Below are positions 32,004-43,155 of a stretch of 43,155 nucleotides of DNA, piece after piece; position 1 is the stretch's first letter, and every line of letters starts with the position of its first letter. This DNA comes from Thermomucor indicae-seudaticae (lineage: Eukaryota > Mucoromycota > Mucoromycetes > Mucorales > Lichtheimiaceae). The stretch covers positions 1 through 43,155 of the forward strand of contig JSYX01000287.1 of the NCBI GenBank assembly GCA_000787465.1. The letters run 5' to 3'. The translations under genes and the position numbers were made by a program. Below the pieces are notes generated by a model. That model saw only the letters and a list, made by a program, of their open reading frames with translations, was not told where the DNA came from and ran no database searches.

Positions 32004-35000
32004 ATGACGACCAGCACCAGTGAGACTGGTACCGCAATCGTCGTTCCGCCATCGAAGATACCGTACTGTACTCGATGCCACAAGCCCCTGGGCAAACAAT
32101 TCGTACGCGCACTCGAGGGCTCCTTCCATCCGGAATGTTTTCTCTGCATGGTGAGCTATAGTTAAAGCAAGTTCAGCTTTTCAGTTGTTAATGTTCATCC
32201 ATCGCTATTAGGATTGCAACACGATGACCGCTAACAAGTTTTTCCCATACACAGCTGAAGACGGACAGGTTTACCCGCTCTGTGAGCATGATTACTTTAG
32301 ACGTCTTGGTCTTCTCTGTGCCACATGCAACGAGGCTCTTCGCGGACCTTACATTATTGCCCTGAACAAAAGATACCACACGAATCATTTTACATGCAGT
32401 GCATGTCCAACAGCGTTTGGTCCTGACGATTCTTACTACGAACACAATGGCCAGGTCTTTTGCCATTTCCATTATTCCACTCAATTCGCCGTTAGCTGCG
32501 CTGGTTGTCAGATGGCTATCCTCAAGCAATACGTCGAAATAGACAAAAAAGACACTATAGAGCATTGGCATCCGGAATGCTACATGATCCACAAGGTTTG
32601 CTTCGCACTTTGAAATTATTACCAGAAAATTTCTGATCACATCATTATACTAGTTTTGGAACGTACGAGTCGGGAACCCCGTATTACGCGACACTGACGA
32701 GGTTATTCCTCAAGGTAAAGTGGAAGAGTTTATTCTTGTTTTCTTTCCCTGACAATGTGTTCCTAACAGAGCCACCGCCGAAAAACCCGACTGAGCTGGC
32801 CGAAAGACAACGTGAAATGGAAGAAAAGGTCTATCGCATCTGGACTGTCCTTTCTGCTTTTGAAGGTGTGTGCGCTATGGTTTCTGCGTAGATTGGCAAC
32901 TCTAATGTTGGGTTTTGATTTACAGAATCATCGGCGGTTTGTATATCGGAGATGCTACTTCACGTGTCGAATGGTGCATACGTGGAAGGCATTTGCCTAT
33001 CGGAGAGGTTCCTGGTCCATGTCGAAGCCTTGTTCTCGGGTGTCGACGTACTCGATCAACTTTACCTCAAGTACGGAAAAAATGGTAAGTCGGCTGCGTA
33101 ATGGTTTGGTATATAAGTGACAGAAAACACTGACCGTAAAACTTTGACAGGATTCAAATATTCACGGGAGGCAAAGATGCTTTGCAAGAAAATTATCAAT
33201 TTCTTTTCACTGCTATCGCGGACGCAGGAAATGAAAAAGCTTGGAGTTACACAAGAATTACTTTCCCTTGTTACTGGGCTGGCCCACTATCTGAAGATCT
33301 TGATACGTGTCGCTTTAACAACTGCTTTACGCTTGGTATGTTGCTGGAGATTCTGCAAGCACATCGTACAGCTGCCAACGTTGATGGATAGGAACTGGTC
33401 GTTTGTAAACCTGTCGCCGTTCCCAAATTATTGGCAAAGCTCATGGAGGTCGCTGGAAAAGAAAGCTACAGCCGCAACAGTCAGCAGCTGGTAAAGGCTA
33501 AAACGACGTCGGACCTTTGCTATGTATGCAAAATTACAATTGAGGACCAATGTATCAAATACGGCGAGTACCGATGGCATATGGCTTGCTTCAACTGTCG
33601 TCAATGCAAATTACCTCTTGCGCATGACCTTATACAAGCCACGTTCAACTTGCCCACTCAATCGGTTCTGTGCTTAACATGCGCGGGCGCCAAGGAGGAT
33701 GAAGTGGCGACCCCCTTCGAACATGTTACCAAGCTTACTCAGTATGCCTATTTGCTCCGCATCGCCCTTAGCAGACTTTGTAGCTTTCTGCAAATCACAG
33801 GTATGCTTAGAAAAGAGCTTGCGTTATCCAGTGATCCAAACTGAGATGATGCTTTGCAATAGACAGCCAACTGTCATCTGTTGATTTCAACATCAAAACC
33901 AAACTATATTTACCAAAGGATGTCCCACCAACTAAAGACGCATCGTCCTCTCCCAATACAGTCCAACCGGAGAAGTCATTAGCTGAGGAACTTCCTGATG
34001 AAAAAGCAGTTACACCAACTTATCCCACTCATATTGCTGATGCCCGAAGCGTTCCTGCCACTAATCTGAATCGTAAAGTGTCTCGCTCCTTCAAGACTGC
34101 CAAACGGTCTACTATTCTGGGCAACACCAGCACGGCTTCCAGATTATCAACATCCACGATTCCTGAAAACGAAGAGGAACAGCCAAACTCGCGCACTATT
34201 CCTGCTCGCCTTGACAGCTTGCGGCGTGCAGACCAGCATAAAGACTTGCCCCCACTTCCGCATGATGAACAACAACCTCAGACTGCAACGAAGCCGGAAG
34301 ATAACATACCACCAAGTGTACACAAGGGAATTCGACTTGACGATCTTCCGAAAGTTGCGGCCCAGGCTGTCACTGAGCGACCTAATACAACATCGCACCA
34401 ACACTCCCCGTCTATGCGAACGGCTGCCATCAACATCAATCCTGCTACGGGCAAACCTCGGGTCTACCTTTCTGAATTATCTGCACTTCAGTATATGATC
34501 ATTCGACATGTTGCGGTAGTGCAAATTGAACCATACGTCCGAGAACATTTTACGTTGAGTGAGCTCCTCAACCTGATTGACACGAAAAAGACATCTATCT
34601 GGGGCAAACTTTTCACATCTTTGATGCATGGAGGTACCAAGAAGAGCAAGAAGGAGAAGAAAGATGGAACCTTTGGTGTTCCTCTCAACGTCTTGATGGA
34701 GAACAAAGGAGTTGAATCTAATCTCGGCGCCAGTCCGTCCCCTGTGCGGATTGCAGCTTTCATCGACGACGCGGTAACCGCAATGAGACAAATGGGTAAG
34801 TTAGTGGGAAGAAGACGGTCATCATCGGAGCCACTGAATATGCTTTGCAGATATGTCGATCGAAGGCATATTTAGAAAGAATGGCAATATCCGTCGCTTG
34901 AAAGACGTGAGCGACCAGCTTGATCGTAATCCTCACGACGTTGATTTATCCTCGGAGCCTCCCGTCCAGATCGCTGCGCTGCTGAAGAAATTTCTTCGCG

Positions 35001-35866
35001 AATTACCCGATCCTCTATTGACCTTTAAGCTACATGGTCTGTTCACCTGCGCAATGAGACTCGAGAATCCGGCAGCCTGCAAGAGAGTGATTCACCTGGC
35101 ATGCTGTATGCTGCCTCGCGTTAACCGCGACACGATGGAGGTTCTATTCCTGTTTTTCCGATGGGTTGCCAGCTTCTCGCATGTCACTACCGACGTAGGC
35201 AGCCGCATGGATATACCCAACCTAGCCAGAGTAATCGCACCGAATATCTTGACAACCAACTCCAAGGACCCGCTAAAGGACGACTCTTTTACATCCATCC
35301 GGGTGGTGGAATTGATGCTTGAATGCTTTGATGAACTGTGCTTAGTCCCGGAAGACCTGGAACCGTTTTTAGAGGATCCCAGCTTCAAAGACGGCACGGC
35401 CGACATGTCCTCAAAGGACTTCCTCAAGAAAGTAGAACAAATGATGAAGCATAGCAACAAATCATCTGCATCAACAGCAACAACTACCACTACTTCTCCT
35501 ATATCCAATGTCCTCCCTTCCACTGCCTCATCACTGCATGATGTACGCTATCTCGAGTTGCAGCAAATGCAGAATCAACAACAATACCACCAACAGCAAC
35601 AGTTTCAGCAATATCATTCACCGACCTCCATCTACGCTCAGCAAGGATACCTCCCTTACGTTAACCGTCATCCGTCGTCAAACACCCGCTCTACGCCCTA
35701 CACTCAACGTAATTCAAGCCTCAATAATGGAAGCCATCATTCGTTGCATCATTCACACTCAGTACCACATCGGACATCCTCTGCTGCTGCTGCTGCTGCA
35801 ACAAATGACCTGAAACCACCTTCGACACCCTCCGCTACTCCCTCAACAGAGCTTCGCTCCAGCTAA
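32004..35866 (+). CDS. LIM-domain Rho GTPase-activating protein (Rga type)
   Basis: Such proteins switch off Rho/Cdc42 GTPases and help control polarity and cell-wall growth in fungi. The start ATG at 32004 is followed by exon 1 to 32150, then exon 2 from 32212. LIM zinc-finger modules occur in order: CTRCHKPL...HPECFLC, then CEHDYF...CATCNEALRG, CSACPTAF...CHFHY, CAGCQMAI...HWHPECYMIHK, and, after a helical middle part, a further LIM motif CYVCKITI...WHMACFNCRQC at 33520-33690. A Ser/Pro/Thr-rich linker (33.9-34.4 kb) leads to the RhoGAP domain with IEGIFRKNGNIRRLK carrying the arginine finger, LLKKFLRELPDPLL, and NLARVIAPNIL. The C-terminal tail has Gln/His-rich and Ala repeats. Several middle exon limits (32.6-33.5 kb) were not fixed. 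Confidence 0.92.
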
Positions 35867-35913
35867 ACTTCCAAAAGTTTAATTCAAAAGCATATCCCCT
35901 TCCCTCTTTTCAT

Positions 35914-35919
35914 AATAAA
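35914..35919 (+). promoter_or_regulatory. Candidate poly(A) signal of the LIM-RhoGAP gene
   Basis: An AATAAA hexamer 48 nt after the stop codon, in an AT-rich, CT-rich 3' flank. Position and sequence fit a polyadenylation signal. Confidence 0.5.
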
Positions 35920-36301
35920 TTCCCTCTAAAGCACTGATTCTTCACTGGTATTATCCATCTGCAAAGCCTTGTCCTCAATACAATGTATACCTTAGACGAC
36001 AAGTAAAACTATTCTCCTCATGCTTTGATCGAACACAGGGATGCCTGACGAACTTTGTAGAAAAACGTGCAGGTACAGCAACCATTTTACGTACACGCCT
36101 TGGAGTATTGAATTGATCAGAGAGGCTGACTTTCCAAAATTGTATGTCTCAACTGCTGAGTCCATCAGCATGAACGCTGTTTTCTTTTCCCCGCAAAAAA
36201 CGCAAGGTAAAGTAAAACCTTATTTAAGCGACTAGGCAAAGCGACAGCGCACTGACCAGAGTTTGAGCGTACTGTACAGTTTTCTAGTTTATATTCTTTC
36301 A

Positions 36302-38916
36302 GATTCTTCGTCTCTTATGCGACATGGAATGCACTCACGAAGTTCAATACAATGGCCTTTGTGCCTTGTGCGGCGCCATTCTTGGATCGTACGTTATTCG
36401 AGGACAAACCTAGTTCATGCTCCCCCCACGGACTAATTGTCATTTAGCAATGAAAATGCAAAAGCGAATATCAATATGTTTCATAATATCACCGGTCTGA
36501 CCGTGAGCCGGAAGGTAAATCTTTTGTTGCCATCTGACCGACTGCCATTTTCGACTCGAATCATTGCTTTAGTAACTTATCCGTAACTTGTACCAGGAAG
36601 CAGAACGTCTCGAGAAGGAAAATGCAGCTCGATTACTGAAATCGCGGAAGTTATCCCTCATTCTTGATCTTGACCAGACTGTGGTACATGCCACATGGGA
36701 TCCGACGGTCGGCGAGTGGATGAACGATGAGAACAACGCCAATCATCCAGCTACCAAGGACATTCGCAAGTTTACCTTACCTGGAAGTAGTCTTGTCTAT
36801 TATATAAAATTAAGGCAAGTATATAACCTTTTCATACGCGCGCTATTTGATTGCTGTGCTGATTACGCGTTTTCAAGGCCAGGATTGTCCGAGTTTTTGC
36901 GTGAAATTTCGCAGCTTTATGAGCTGCATATTTATACCATGGGAACACGGCATTACGCGGAAGCTGTTGCGCGTGAGATAGATCCAGAGGATAAACTGTT
37001 TAGGGGGCGTATACTGTCCCGAGATGAAAGTGGAAGTAAGTCGTAAATCTTCCGGGGATGTCTTTTACTGCACAGTGATCCTGACAAGGTTAATCGGGCA
37101 GGTGTCACACAGAAGAAGATCCAGAGACTTTTCCCTTGCGACACATCCATGGTTGTTGTGCTGGATGATCGCTCAGACGTCTGGAGTTTTTCGCCAAACC
37201 TCGTGAAAATCAAACCATGTATGCTCGAAACAGAACAGCTGGATTTGATGACGTATACTTACGCTGGATATATATAGACGAGTTCTTCGTCGGCATTGGC
37301 GATATCAATTCACCATTTGCACCAAAAACGGTTAGTATTCATTCTCATAAAAGCAATACAAGGCTAGCTAACGAAATGCGCAAAATTAGCCTGAACCGTC
37401 CGTATTAATACCTCCACCACCGCACGAGCAAGAGAAGACTCAAGCGAGAACAGCAGGCGTCGTGAACGCAGCCGAGGAAAAAGACGAGGGCAAAGGGACT
37501 TCCGAAACGGACAGCTTGACGGTAGCCGAAGGTAGTATGCTCACCTACTCACCTTAATTACACCGGAATGATATCTGAGTCAAGCAATAGAGCAGGAAGA
37601 TGACGAGGAATATGACGAGAAAATACTTGCTCAACAAGCGCAGCTGCAGGAAGCCATGGCGCAAGAACAACAGCAGCAACGCCCATTGGCTCGCAAGCAG
37701 AGTGAGCTTGGCTCAGCACAAGACCGACCATTGCTCGTCGATGACGATACGGAACTGTACACAATGACTGAGGTGAGTTGAAAATCTCCTCAGCAGCAAA
37801 TGAAAAATGTGTGTCTGATAAAAAACAAAACTTTAGATATTGAAAGAGGTGCATAAGCGGTTTTACGAGGGATTGGACGCGTACAATGAAAAGGCCAAAG
37901 ATGGCGCAGGTTCGCCTTCCGAGGACGTCGCAAAGCCGGATGTAACGGTCTTGATACCTCAATTGAAGAAAAAAGTTCTAGAAGGAGTGCACATTGTATT
38001 TTCGGGTTTAATACCGCAACAGCAAGCATTGGAGTCTTCTATCTATTGGCAAGTAGCAGAGACGTTTGGTGCCATTTGCTCGCCTGATTTAACTGGCAAC
38101 GTTACTCACGTTGTTGCTGCCAAGGTACCGGCTGCAAAAAGTAGTAGTGGAGTAGATTGGACTATTGACATTATGCTTTAGGACGGTACTGACAAGGTAA
38201 TCCGTGCTCGACGCATAAGTCGGATTAACATAGTTCGACCGGAATGGTTACTTGACAGTGCAGCACGGTGGAAGAGACAAGATGAGAAGCTATATGCGCT
38301 TCCGCCGCTTGCTTCTTCAGGAGACGGCGGAGAGAATGAATACGGAAATCCAGAGTCTACTCCGTTAGACTTTGATGATGGTTCGTTCGAACCCGACGAA
38401 CATGGTCTGGTCGAGAATGTTGACTGGGACGAGGCCGATAGAGAAGTGGATGATGCTCTTAATGAAAGCGGAACAGACTTCGATTTGGAATCCGAAGCTG
38501 CAGAAAGGTAAAGCTTTACGATATATTAGTATACAGTTTGCATTGCTAACAGTTTTGTAATATAGAGAAGATGAAGCCAGCCAATCACAGTCTGGTGGGT
38601 CGGACACAGATGACTTTGAAAGGCAAGTTACACCAATGTATGCTTGACATAATCGATACATATAGCTCATGCTAAATGGGGACAGAGAATTAAACGATAT
38701 GATAAACTCTGAATTCGATAATTCCAGTTCCGAGTCAGAGGAAGATATAGGTTATGGAGAGGAACCGTCTGAAGAAGACGAAGAAGAAGAGAGGTAATGC
38801 TTACATGATATTGGAGTCTTCATCATAGCTCATGCTTTGATAATTTTAGTTCTTCAAGAAAACGGAAACGGAGTTCAGATGAAGAGGACATCAGTGACAG
38901 TGAAAACGTCAGGTAG
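36302..38916 (+). CDS. FCP1: RNA polymerase II CTD phosphatase Fcp1
   Basis: Dephosphorylates the Rpb1 C-terminal domain so polymerase can be recycled. The first certain exon carries ECTHEVQYNGLCALCG, a zinc-binding motif that normally follows the N-terminal lipoyl-like domain. Upstream exon(s) were not resolved (candidate sequence at about 36041-36209). The FCPH catalytic domain has LSLILDLDQTVVHATW with the DxDxT nucleophile, RPGLSEFLREI, LYELHIYTMGTRHYA, RILSRDES and VVVLDDRSDVW, then FFVGIGDINSPFAPK. A Pro/Glu/Gln-rich linker leads to a BRCT domain (GVHIVFSGLIP...THVVAAK...IVRPEWLLDSAARWKR) and an acidic tail ending in a basic motif (SSSRKRKRSS) before the TAG at 38914-38916. One intron (36815-36877) has a GC donor, and another near 38623-38685 is ambiguous. 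Confidence 0.93.
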
Positions 38917-39197
38917 TCCAAGATGATACATCCCTGGCGCCGTCATAGTCTTGGCGCATCAGAAACATTCTTTATTAAAAGAAAAGGTGTTAAGAAAAAC
39001 AGCCCCTCCTTTCCAATTTTTCATGGTACATGCCTCGAAATGGAGGCAAGACTTGATCAATCGACAGCGAAGAACATTCTTTCCAAGAAAGTCCGAACAA
39101 TCTGGACGCCTCCAGATGATTAAACAACTGGGGTCACTGGCACCTCGTCTTTCTCTTCATTTTTTTTCATCCTTTTCTTTTGTAACTGTGAGTTACT

Positions 39198-42100
39198 ATG
39201 ACTCGCGAGGAGCAAAGACCGCTCCTCACCGGACGGCAGCAACAAGAACAGCAGAACGCTTTTGGCGTTTCCGCTGAACAACTAACGAAGCTTGTCGACC
39301 CAAAAAATCCCGAATTGCTTAAAAAGCTGGGTGGTGTAAACGAGCTATGCAGGAAGTTGCGCGTAGACCCAGACATCGGACTGTCGGCCGACGAGGGAGC
39401 CCAACGTTCAGGTGACCAACCCTTTCATGAACGTCAAGCTGTCTTTGGTCGTAATGTGCTGCCGGAAGCAAAGAGCAAAACGTTTTTGGAATTACTATGG
39501 GCAGCGTACAATGACAAGACGCTTAGTAAGTGTTACTGCTCACTGTTTGAGAACTTCAGTTGGAGTCCAACCATTCCAATTGGCAATTGCTAGTCATGTT
39601 GACGATTGCGTCGGTGGTGTCGCTTGCTGTCGGTATTTGGGAAGATTACTCGCCACGGCACCCCGCAGACGAGCCACGTGTGGGTTGGTACGTAAAAGGG
39701 AATCGGCGTGGCTGGGTTACGTAACACACACAATGACACTGTCTTTATTTCCCCGAATCCAGGGTTGAAGGAACAGCCATTCTGGTTGCTGTCCTGGCTG
39801 TCGTCCTAACCAACGCTATCAACGACTATCAAAAGGAAGCACAATTCAAAAAGCTCAATGCCAAGAAGGATGATCGTGAGGTGAAAGTGCTCCGAAACGG
39901 CAAACAGCAGCAAATTAGCGTTTACGACCTCAACGTGGGTGATATCCTGGAACTTGAACCAGGAGATATAGTACCTGTCGACGGAGTATATCTCTCCGGT
40001 CATAATTTGGCATGTGACGAGTCTTCGTCGACGGGCGAGTCAGACACAATGAAGAAGCAAACGGAAGAGAAGGGAGACTGCTTTATCTTGTCTGGATCCA
40101 AAGTACTTGAAGGAGTGGGTCGAGCTGTTGTGATTGCCGTCGGTGAAAACTCTTTTCACGGCAAAACGATGATGTCCATGCGCGGTGACGAAGCAGAAGG
40201 CACACCCCTGCAAATCAAACTTGATGTTTTGGCTGAACAGATCGCCAAGCTCGGCTTTGCAGCTGCGCTGACGATGCTCCTGACGTTGGTGATCAAGTAT
40301 TTTGTCGTGGCTTCCTTGCAGCCAGAGTTCCCTTCTGGCCAAGAAATCGCTGCATCCATGATAAGCATTGTTATTCAAGCCATTACCATTATTGTTGTTG
40401 CCGTTCCGGAAGGTCTTCCCATGGCAGTCACTATGGCGCTCGCATTTGCAACAACTCAGATGCTCAAGGACAACAACCTGGTCCGTGTTCTGGCTGCCTG
40501 TGAAACAATGGGCAACGCCACAGCCATCTGTTCGGACAAAACTGGGACCCTGACACAAAACAAAATGACAGTTGCACAAGGAACATTAGCCCAAGAAACC
40601 CTGACGGCGCCTGAGAAAGTAAAGGAATGGGCGAAATCGGTGGACAGCAAATTGGTTATCCCATTGTTGATAGAGAGCATTGCTATCAACTCTACTGCCT
40701 TTGAGGGCAAAGATGAAAACGGTAAAGTAGACTTTGTGGGCTCGAAAACAGAATGCGCCCTTTTGAGCTTTGCAAAGGCGCTCGGAAGCCGTTATGAAGA
40801 TATCCGTCACGATGCAAAGGTTGCCAAGGTCTATCCATTCTCATCCAAACGCAAGACCATGACGACGATTATCAAGGTTCTTGATAACTCTGCGCCGACC
40901 AAGACGCAAAGCGACTATCGTATTTACAGCAAAGGGGCTTCGGAAATTATGTTGCAGGCATGCACTCGCTACATGGATGCCAAGGGTTCTACCAAAAAGC
41001 TGGACAAGGAGGCCAAAGCACACTGGGAAAAGATTATCACAAAATATGCCAATGATGCCCTTCGCACCATTGCTTTGACCTACCGCGACATCAAAACGGA
41101 CCAGTTCGAGAGCATCTCGGATGACGAGCCTCCATTGGAAGACTTGACGTTGATTGGTATCGTGGGTATCATGGATCCGCTTCGTCCAGGCGTCGTCGAA
41201 TCAGTAGCCAAATTCAGAGAAGCCGGCGTATTTGTACGCATGATCACCGGTGACAACTTGAACACTGCCAAGGCTATTGCACGTAATGCTGGTATTCTTA
41301 CCAAGGGCGGTGAGGCATTAACGGGTCCTGAACTTCGAGCCATGTCAGTCGAGGAACAGCGGAAAGTGATTCCTAGATTGCAGGTGTTGGCGCGGTCGTC
41401 TCCTACGGACAAGACTATTGTTGTGACAAGACTACAGGAGCAAGATCAGGTGGTTGGAATGACTGGAGACGGTACGAACGACGGACCAGCACTAAAGCTT
41501 GCTGATGTTGGTTTCAGCATGGGTATTACGGGCACTGAAGTCGCCAAGGAGGCTTCTGATATTATCCTCATGGACGATAACTTTAACTCGATTTTGAAGG
41601 CCTTGCTGTGGGGTCGTGCTGTTAACGATGGTGTGCGAAAGTTTCTGACCTTCCAGCTTACAGTCAACATTGCTGCAGTTGTACTGTCCTTTATCAGCGC
41701 CGTCGGGTCAGAGAACTCAGAGAGCGTCCTCAGCGCAGTCCAATTGCTTTGGGTCAACTTGATTATGGATACATTGGCCGCTCTCGCCTTGGCTACGGAG
41801 CCGCCAACTGATGAGTTGCTGCAGCGCAAGCCTATATCAAAATACGCGCATCTTATCAACTTCAATATGGCAAAAATGATCCTCGGTCAGGCCGTATTCC
41901 AGATTGCGGTGAATCTCTTCATGATCTACCTTGGCAAGCAACTATTCCACCTCAGTGATAGCGCACATGACCAAGCTGTGCTCCGTACGATCGTCTTCAA
42001 CACCTTTGTTTTCCTTCAAATCTTTAATGAGATCAACTGTCGTCGTATCGATGGTAGCATCAATGTCTTCAAGAACATTTTTGGCAACTGGATCTTTATT

Positions 42101-42661
42101 GCGGTTCAAGTGGCTGTTATCGTTGGTCAGATCCTGATCGTTACTTTTGGTGGCATTGCCTTCAAGACAACGCCTCTTACGCCTGTCCAGTGGCTAGCAA
42201 CCGTCCTAATTGGTGCCCTTTCTATCCCTGTTGGTACTGTGATCCGTATGCTGCCGGACTGTGGCATTGCGAGGAAGTTTAACGAAGAAGCAAAACCGCT
42301 GGCAAGTTATTCGCGCATGAATTGGGAAGGTGCCATTGGCGATGTACGTAGGAGTCTCAGGGTCTACTCTATGCTTCGTCGGTCGCGCAACAACAATTCT
42401 CGCCGTCATCACTTCCGGTCTGATTCAATTAACAGTGTCCGTTCCACCAGTTTGCTTGGTAATTCACCTCGTGACCAGTATGGTGCTATTAGTCACACAT
42501 CTCCCTCGTCTTCAGCACCCACTACAAGGCGCGGTACCGAAGATTATAACACACCCCCTAACGGAACAAATCGGTTTGCAAACCTTGTAGCGTATGCCCA
42601 GGATTTCAGTAGAGCTGCAGAAAACGCAGCAGATCGACAACAAAAGCGAGCAAGTTCTTAA
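39198..42661 (+). CDS. P-type calcium-transporting ATPase (PMCA/Pmc1 type)
   Basis: Pumps Ca2+ out of the cytosol across the vacuolar or plasma membrane using ATP. Three exons (39198-39525, 39594-39687, 39763-42661), phases agree, giving 1106 aa. Motifs in order: actuator-domain STGESDTM; membrane segment with VVAVPEGLPMAVTMALAFAT, whose PEGLP belongs to the Ca2+ site; phosphorylation motif CSDKTGTLTQNKMTV with Asp about 399; nucleotide-binding SKGASE; hinge MTGDGTNDGPALKLADVG with Asp about 710; then C-terminal transmembrane segments including VQLLWVNLIMDTLAALALAT. The tail after the last membrane segment is basic and Ser-rich (RRSRNNNSRRHHFRSDS), a possible calmodulin-binding or autoinhibitory region. 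That is inference. The start ATG follows a CT-rich leader. The large last exon holds most of the protein. Confidence 0.96.
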
Positions 42662-42715
42662 AACCATCATCATATTCTCTTTCACTCTCCTTTGCTTTTC
42701 ACATTCGAAACGGAT

Positions 42716-42721
42716 AATAAA
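42716..42721 (+). promoter_or_regulatory. Candidate poly(A) signal of the Ca2+-ATPase gene
   Basis: An AATAAA hexamer 55 nt after the stop codon, in an AT-rich 3' flank. Fits a polyadenylation signal. Confidence 0.5.
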
Positions 42722-42902
42722 ATTATAGAGCGTAAAAACACAACACTGTATTAGGAAAAGGGTTATTACGGTCTGGACAGAACCAGGAATGTGGGCGATA
42801 GCCTTTTTGCTTCCAGAGGACCAAATCATAAGTGGTCACCTCGGAAACTTTTATATGTAGCATCCTCCCTTCTTTCTCTTTACAATCTGTTCTCTATTCT
42901 AG

Positions 42903-43099
42903 ATGAATGTACGCTCGATCATTGTCGTTTTAGCCGCATTGGCACTAACTGCGCTTCAGCTAGTATGTGATGTAGTTCGATTGCTTTATATAGTATTTAA
43001 TCGCTATACTGGATTTGAAAGTGTTGTTTGCGCTCCTCGGGTACTCCTTTCGCGCCGAAGCCGAAATCAGGTCTGCGCCTACTCGATAAATCAAATTAG
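42903..43099 (+). CDS. Short predicted secreted peptide, tentative
   Basis: Exon 1 (42903-42962) encodes a clear signal-peptide-like sequence, MNVRSIIVVLAALALTALQL, and stops at a GTATGT donor. A 59-nt intron with acceptor at 43021 joins in phase to 25 codons (CCLRSSGTPFAPKPKSG...) ending at TAG 43097-43099, giving 45 aa. A TATA-like TTTTATATG lies about 50 nt upstream, followed by a CT-rich leader. The mature part would be short, basic and with a Cys pair. An alternative is that another intron follows and the gene continues beyond the window. No family recognised. Confidence 0.45.
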
Positions 43100-43155
43100 C
43101 GTCGTCAAGCTAACATGTTTACATGCCCTTAGATATAAATTTGCGCGGGTACCTT

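Noticed and set aside
31782..32129. Arg/Lys-rich minus-strand frame of 115 codons
   Set aside because: It mirrors the CT-rich leader and first exon of the LIM-RhoGAP gene; the composition is a by-product of the opposite strand.
6662..38916. Functional clustering of RNA-processing genes (Gemin8-like, URM1, PNUTS, PRP40, FCP1)
   Set aside because: The genes are spread over 28 kb, interleaved with unrelated genes and transposons and on both strands; chance proximity is the simpler reading.
40040..40579. Long minus-strand frame of 179 codons
   Set aside because: It lies entirely opposite the highly conserved Ca2+-ATPase exon and has no recognisable domain.

Overview
The window reads as nuclear DNA of an early-diverging filamentous fungus, most likely a Mucoromycota member. 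The genes are eukaryotic, carry many short GT-AG introns (about 47-80 nt), lie close together on both strands and have CT-rich 5' leaders. They include components that yeasts have lost, such as a Gemin8-like SMN-complex protein, plus fungal types such as a LIM-RhoGAP and an Sps19-type dienoyl-CoA reductase. The species assignment is inference. No rRNA or CRISPR was seen, and no tRNA I would accept.

Left arm (1-13 kb): a MITE (942-1102), the SDHB iron-sulfur subunit of complex II, the PP2A activator PTPA, a peroxisomal-type 2,4-dienoyl-CoA reductase with two 9-nt microexons (minus strand), a frameshifted DDE transposase relic, a mitochondrially targeted TPR protein, exocyst SEC15 (minus), a Gemin8-like gene divergent from SEC15, and URM1 (minus).

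Middle (13-25 kb): gene-poor and rich in transposon debris. It holds a poorly resolved membrane-protein gene, a GC-rich island with nested complementary segments, a hAT-type MITE with perfect 8-bp target duplications, a deleted pogo/Tigger element with perfect 23-bp inverted repeats, a broken Tc1 transposase and a second copy of the first MITE family. A PNUTS-like PP1 targeting subunit (minus) and a nearly intact Merlin-type transposase follow.

Right arm (25-43 kb): the U1 snRNP splicing factor PRP40 (minus), the proteasome chaperone PSMD9/Nas2 (minus), an AcpS-type phosphopantetheinyl transferase, a LIM-RhoGAP, the RNA polymerase II CTD phosphatase FCP1, a plasma-membrane-type Ca2+-ATPase and a short predicted secreted peptide at the right edge.

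Most genes are unlinked housekeeping genes. Several act in RNA polymerase II transcription and mRNA or snRNP processing (Gemin8-like, PNUTS, PRP40, FCP1); I see no evidence that this proximity is functional. Two introns (AcpS and FCP1) appear to use GC-AG splice sites. The most unusual features are the microexons, the GC-AG introns, the GC-rich island and the mobile-element set.
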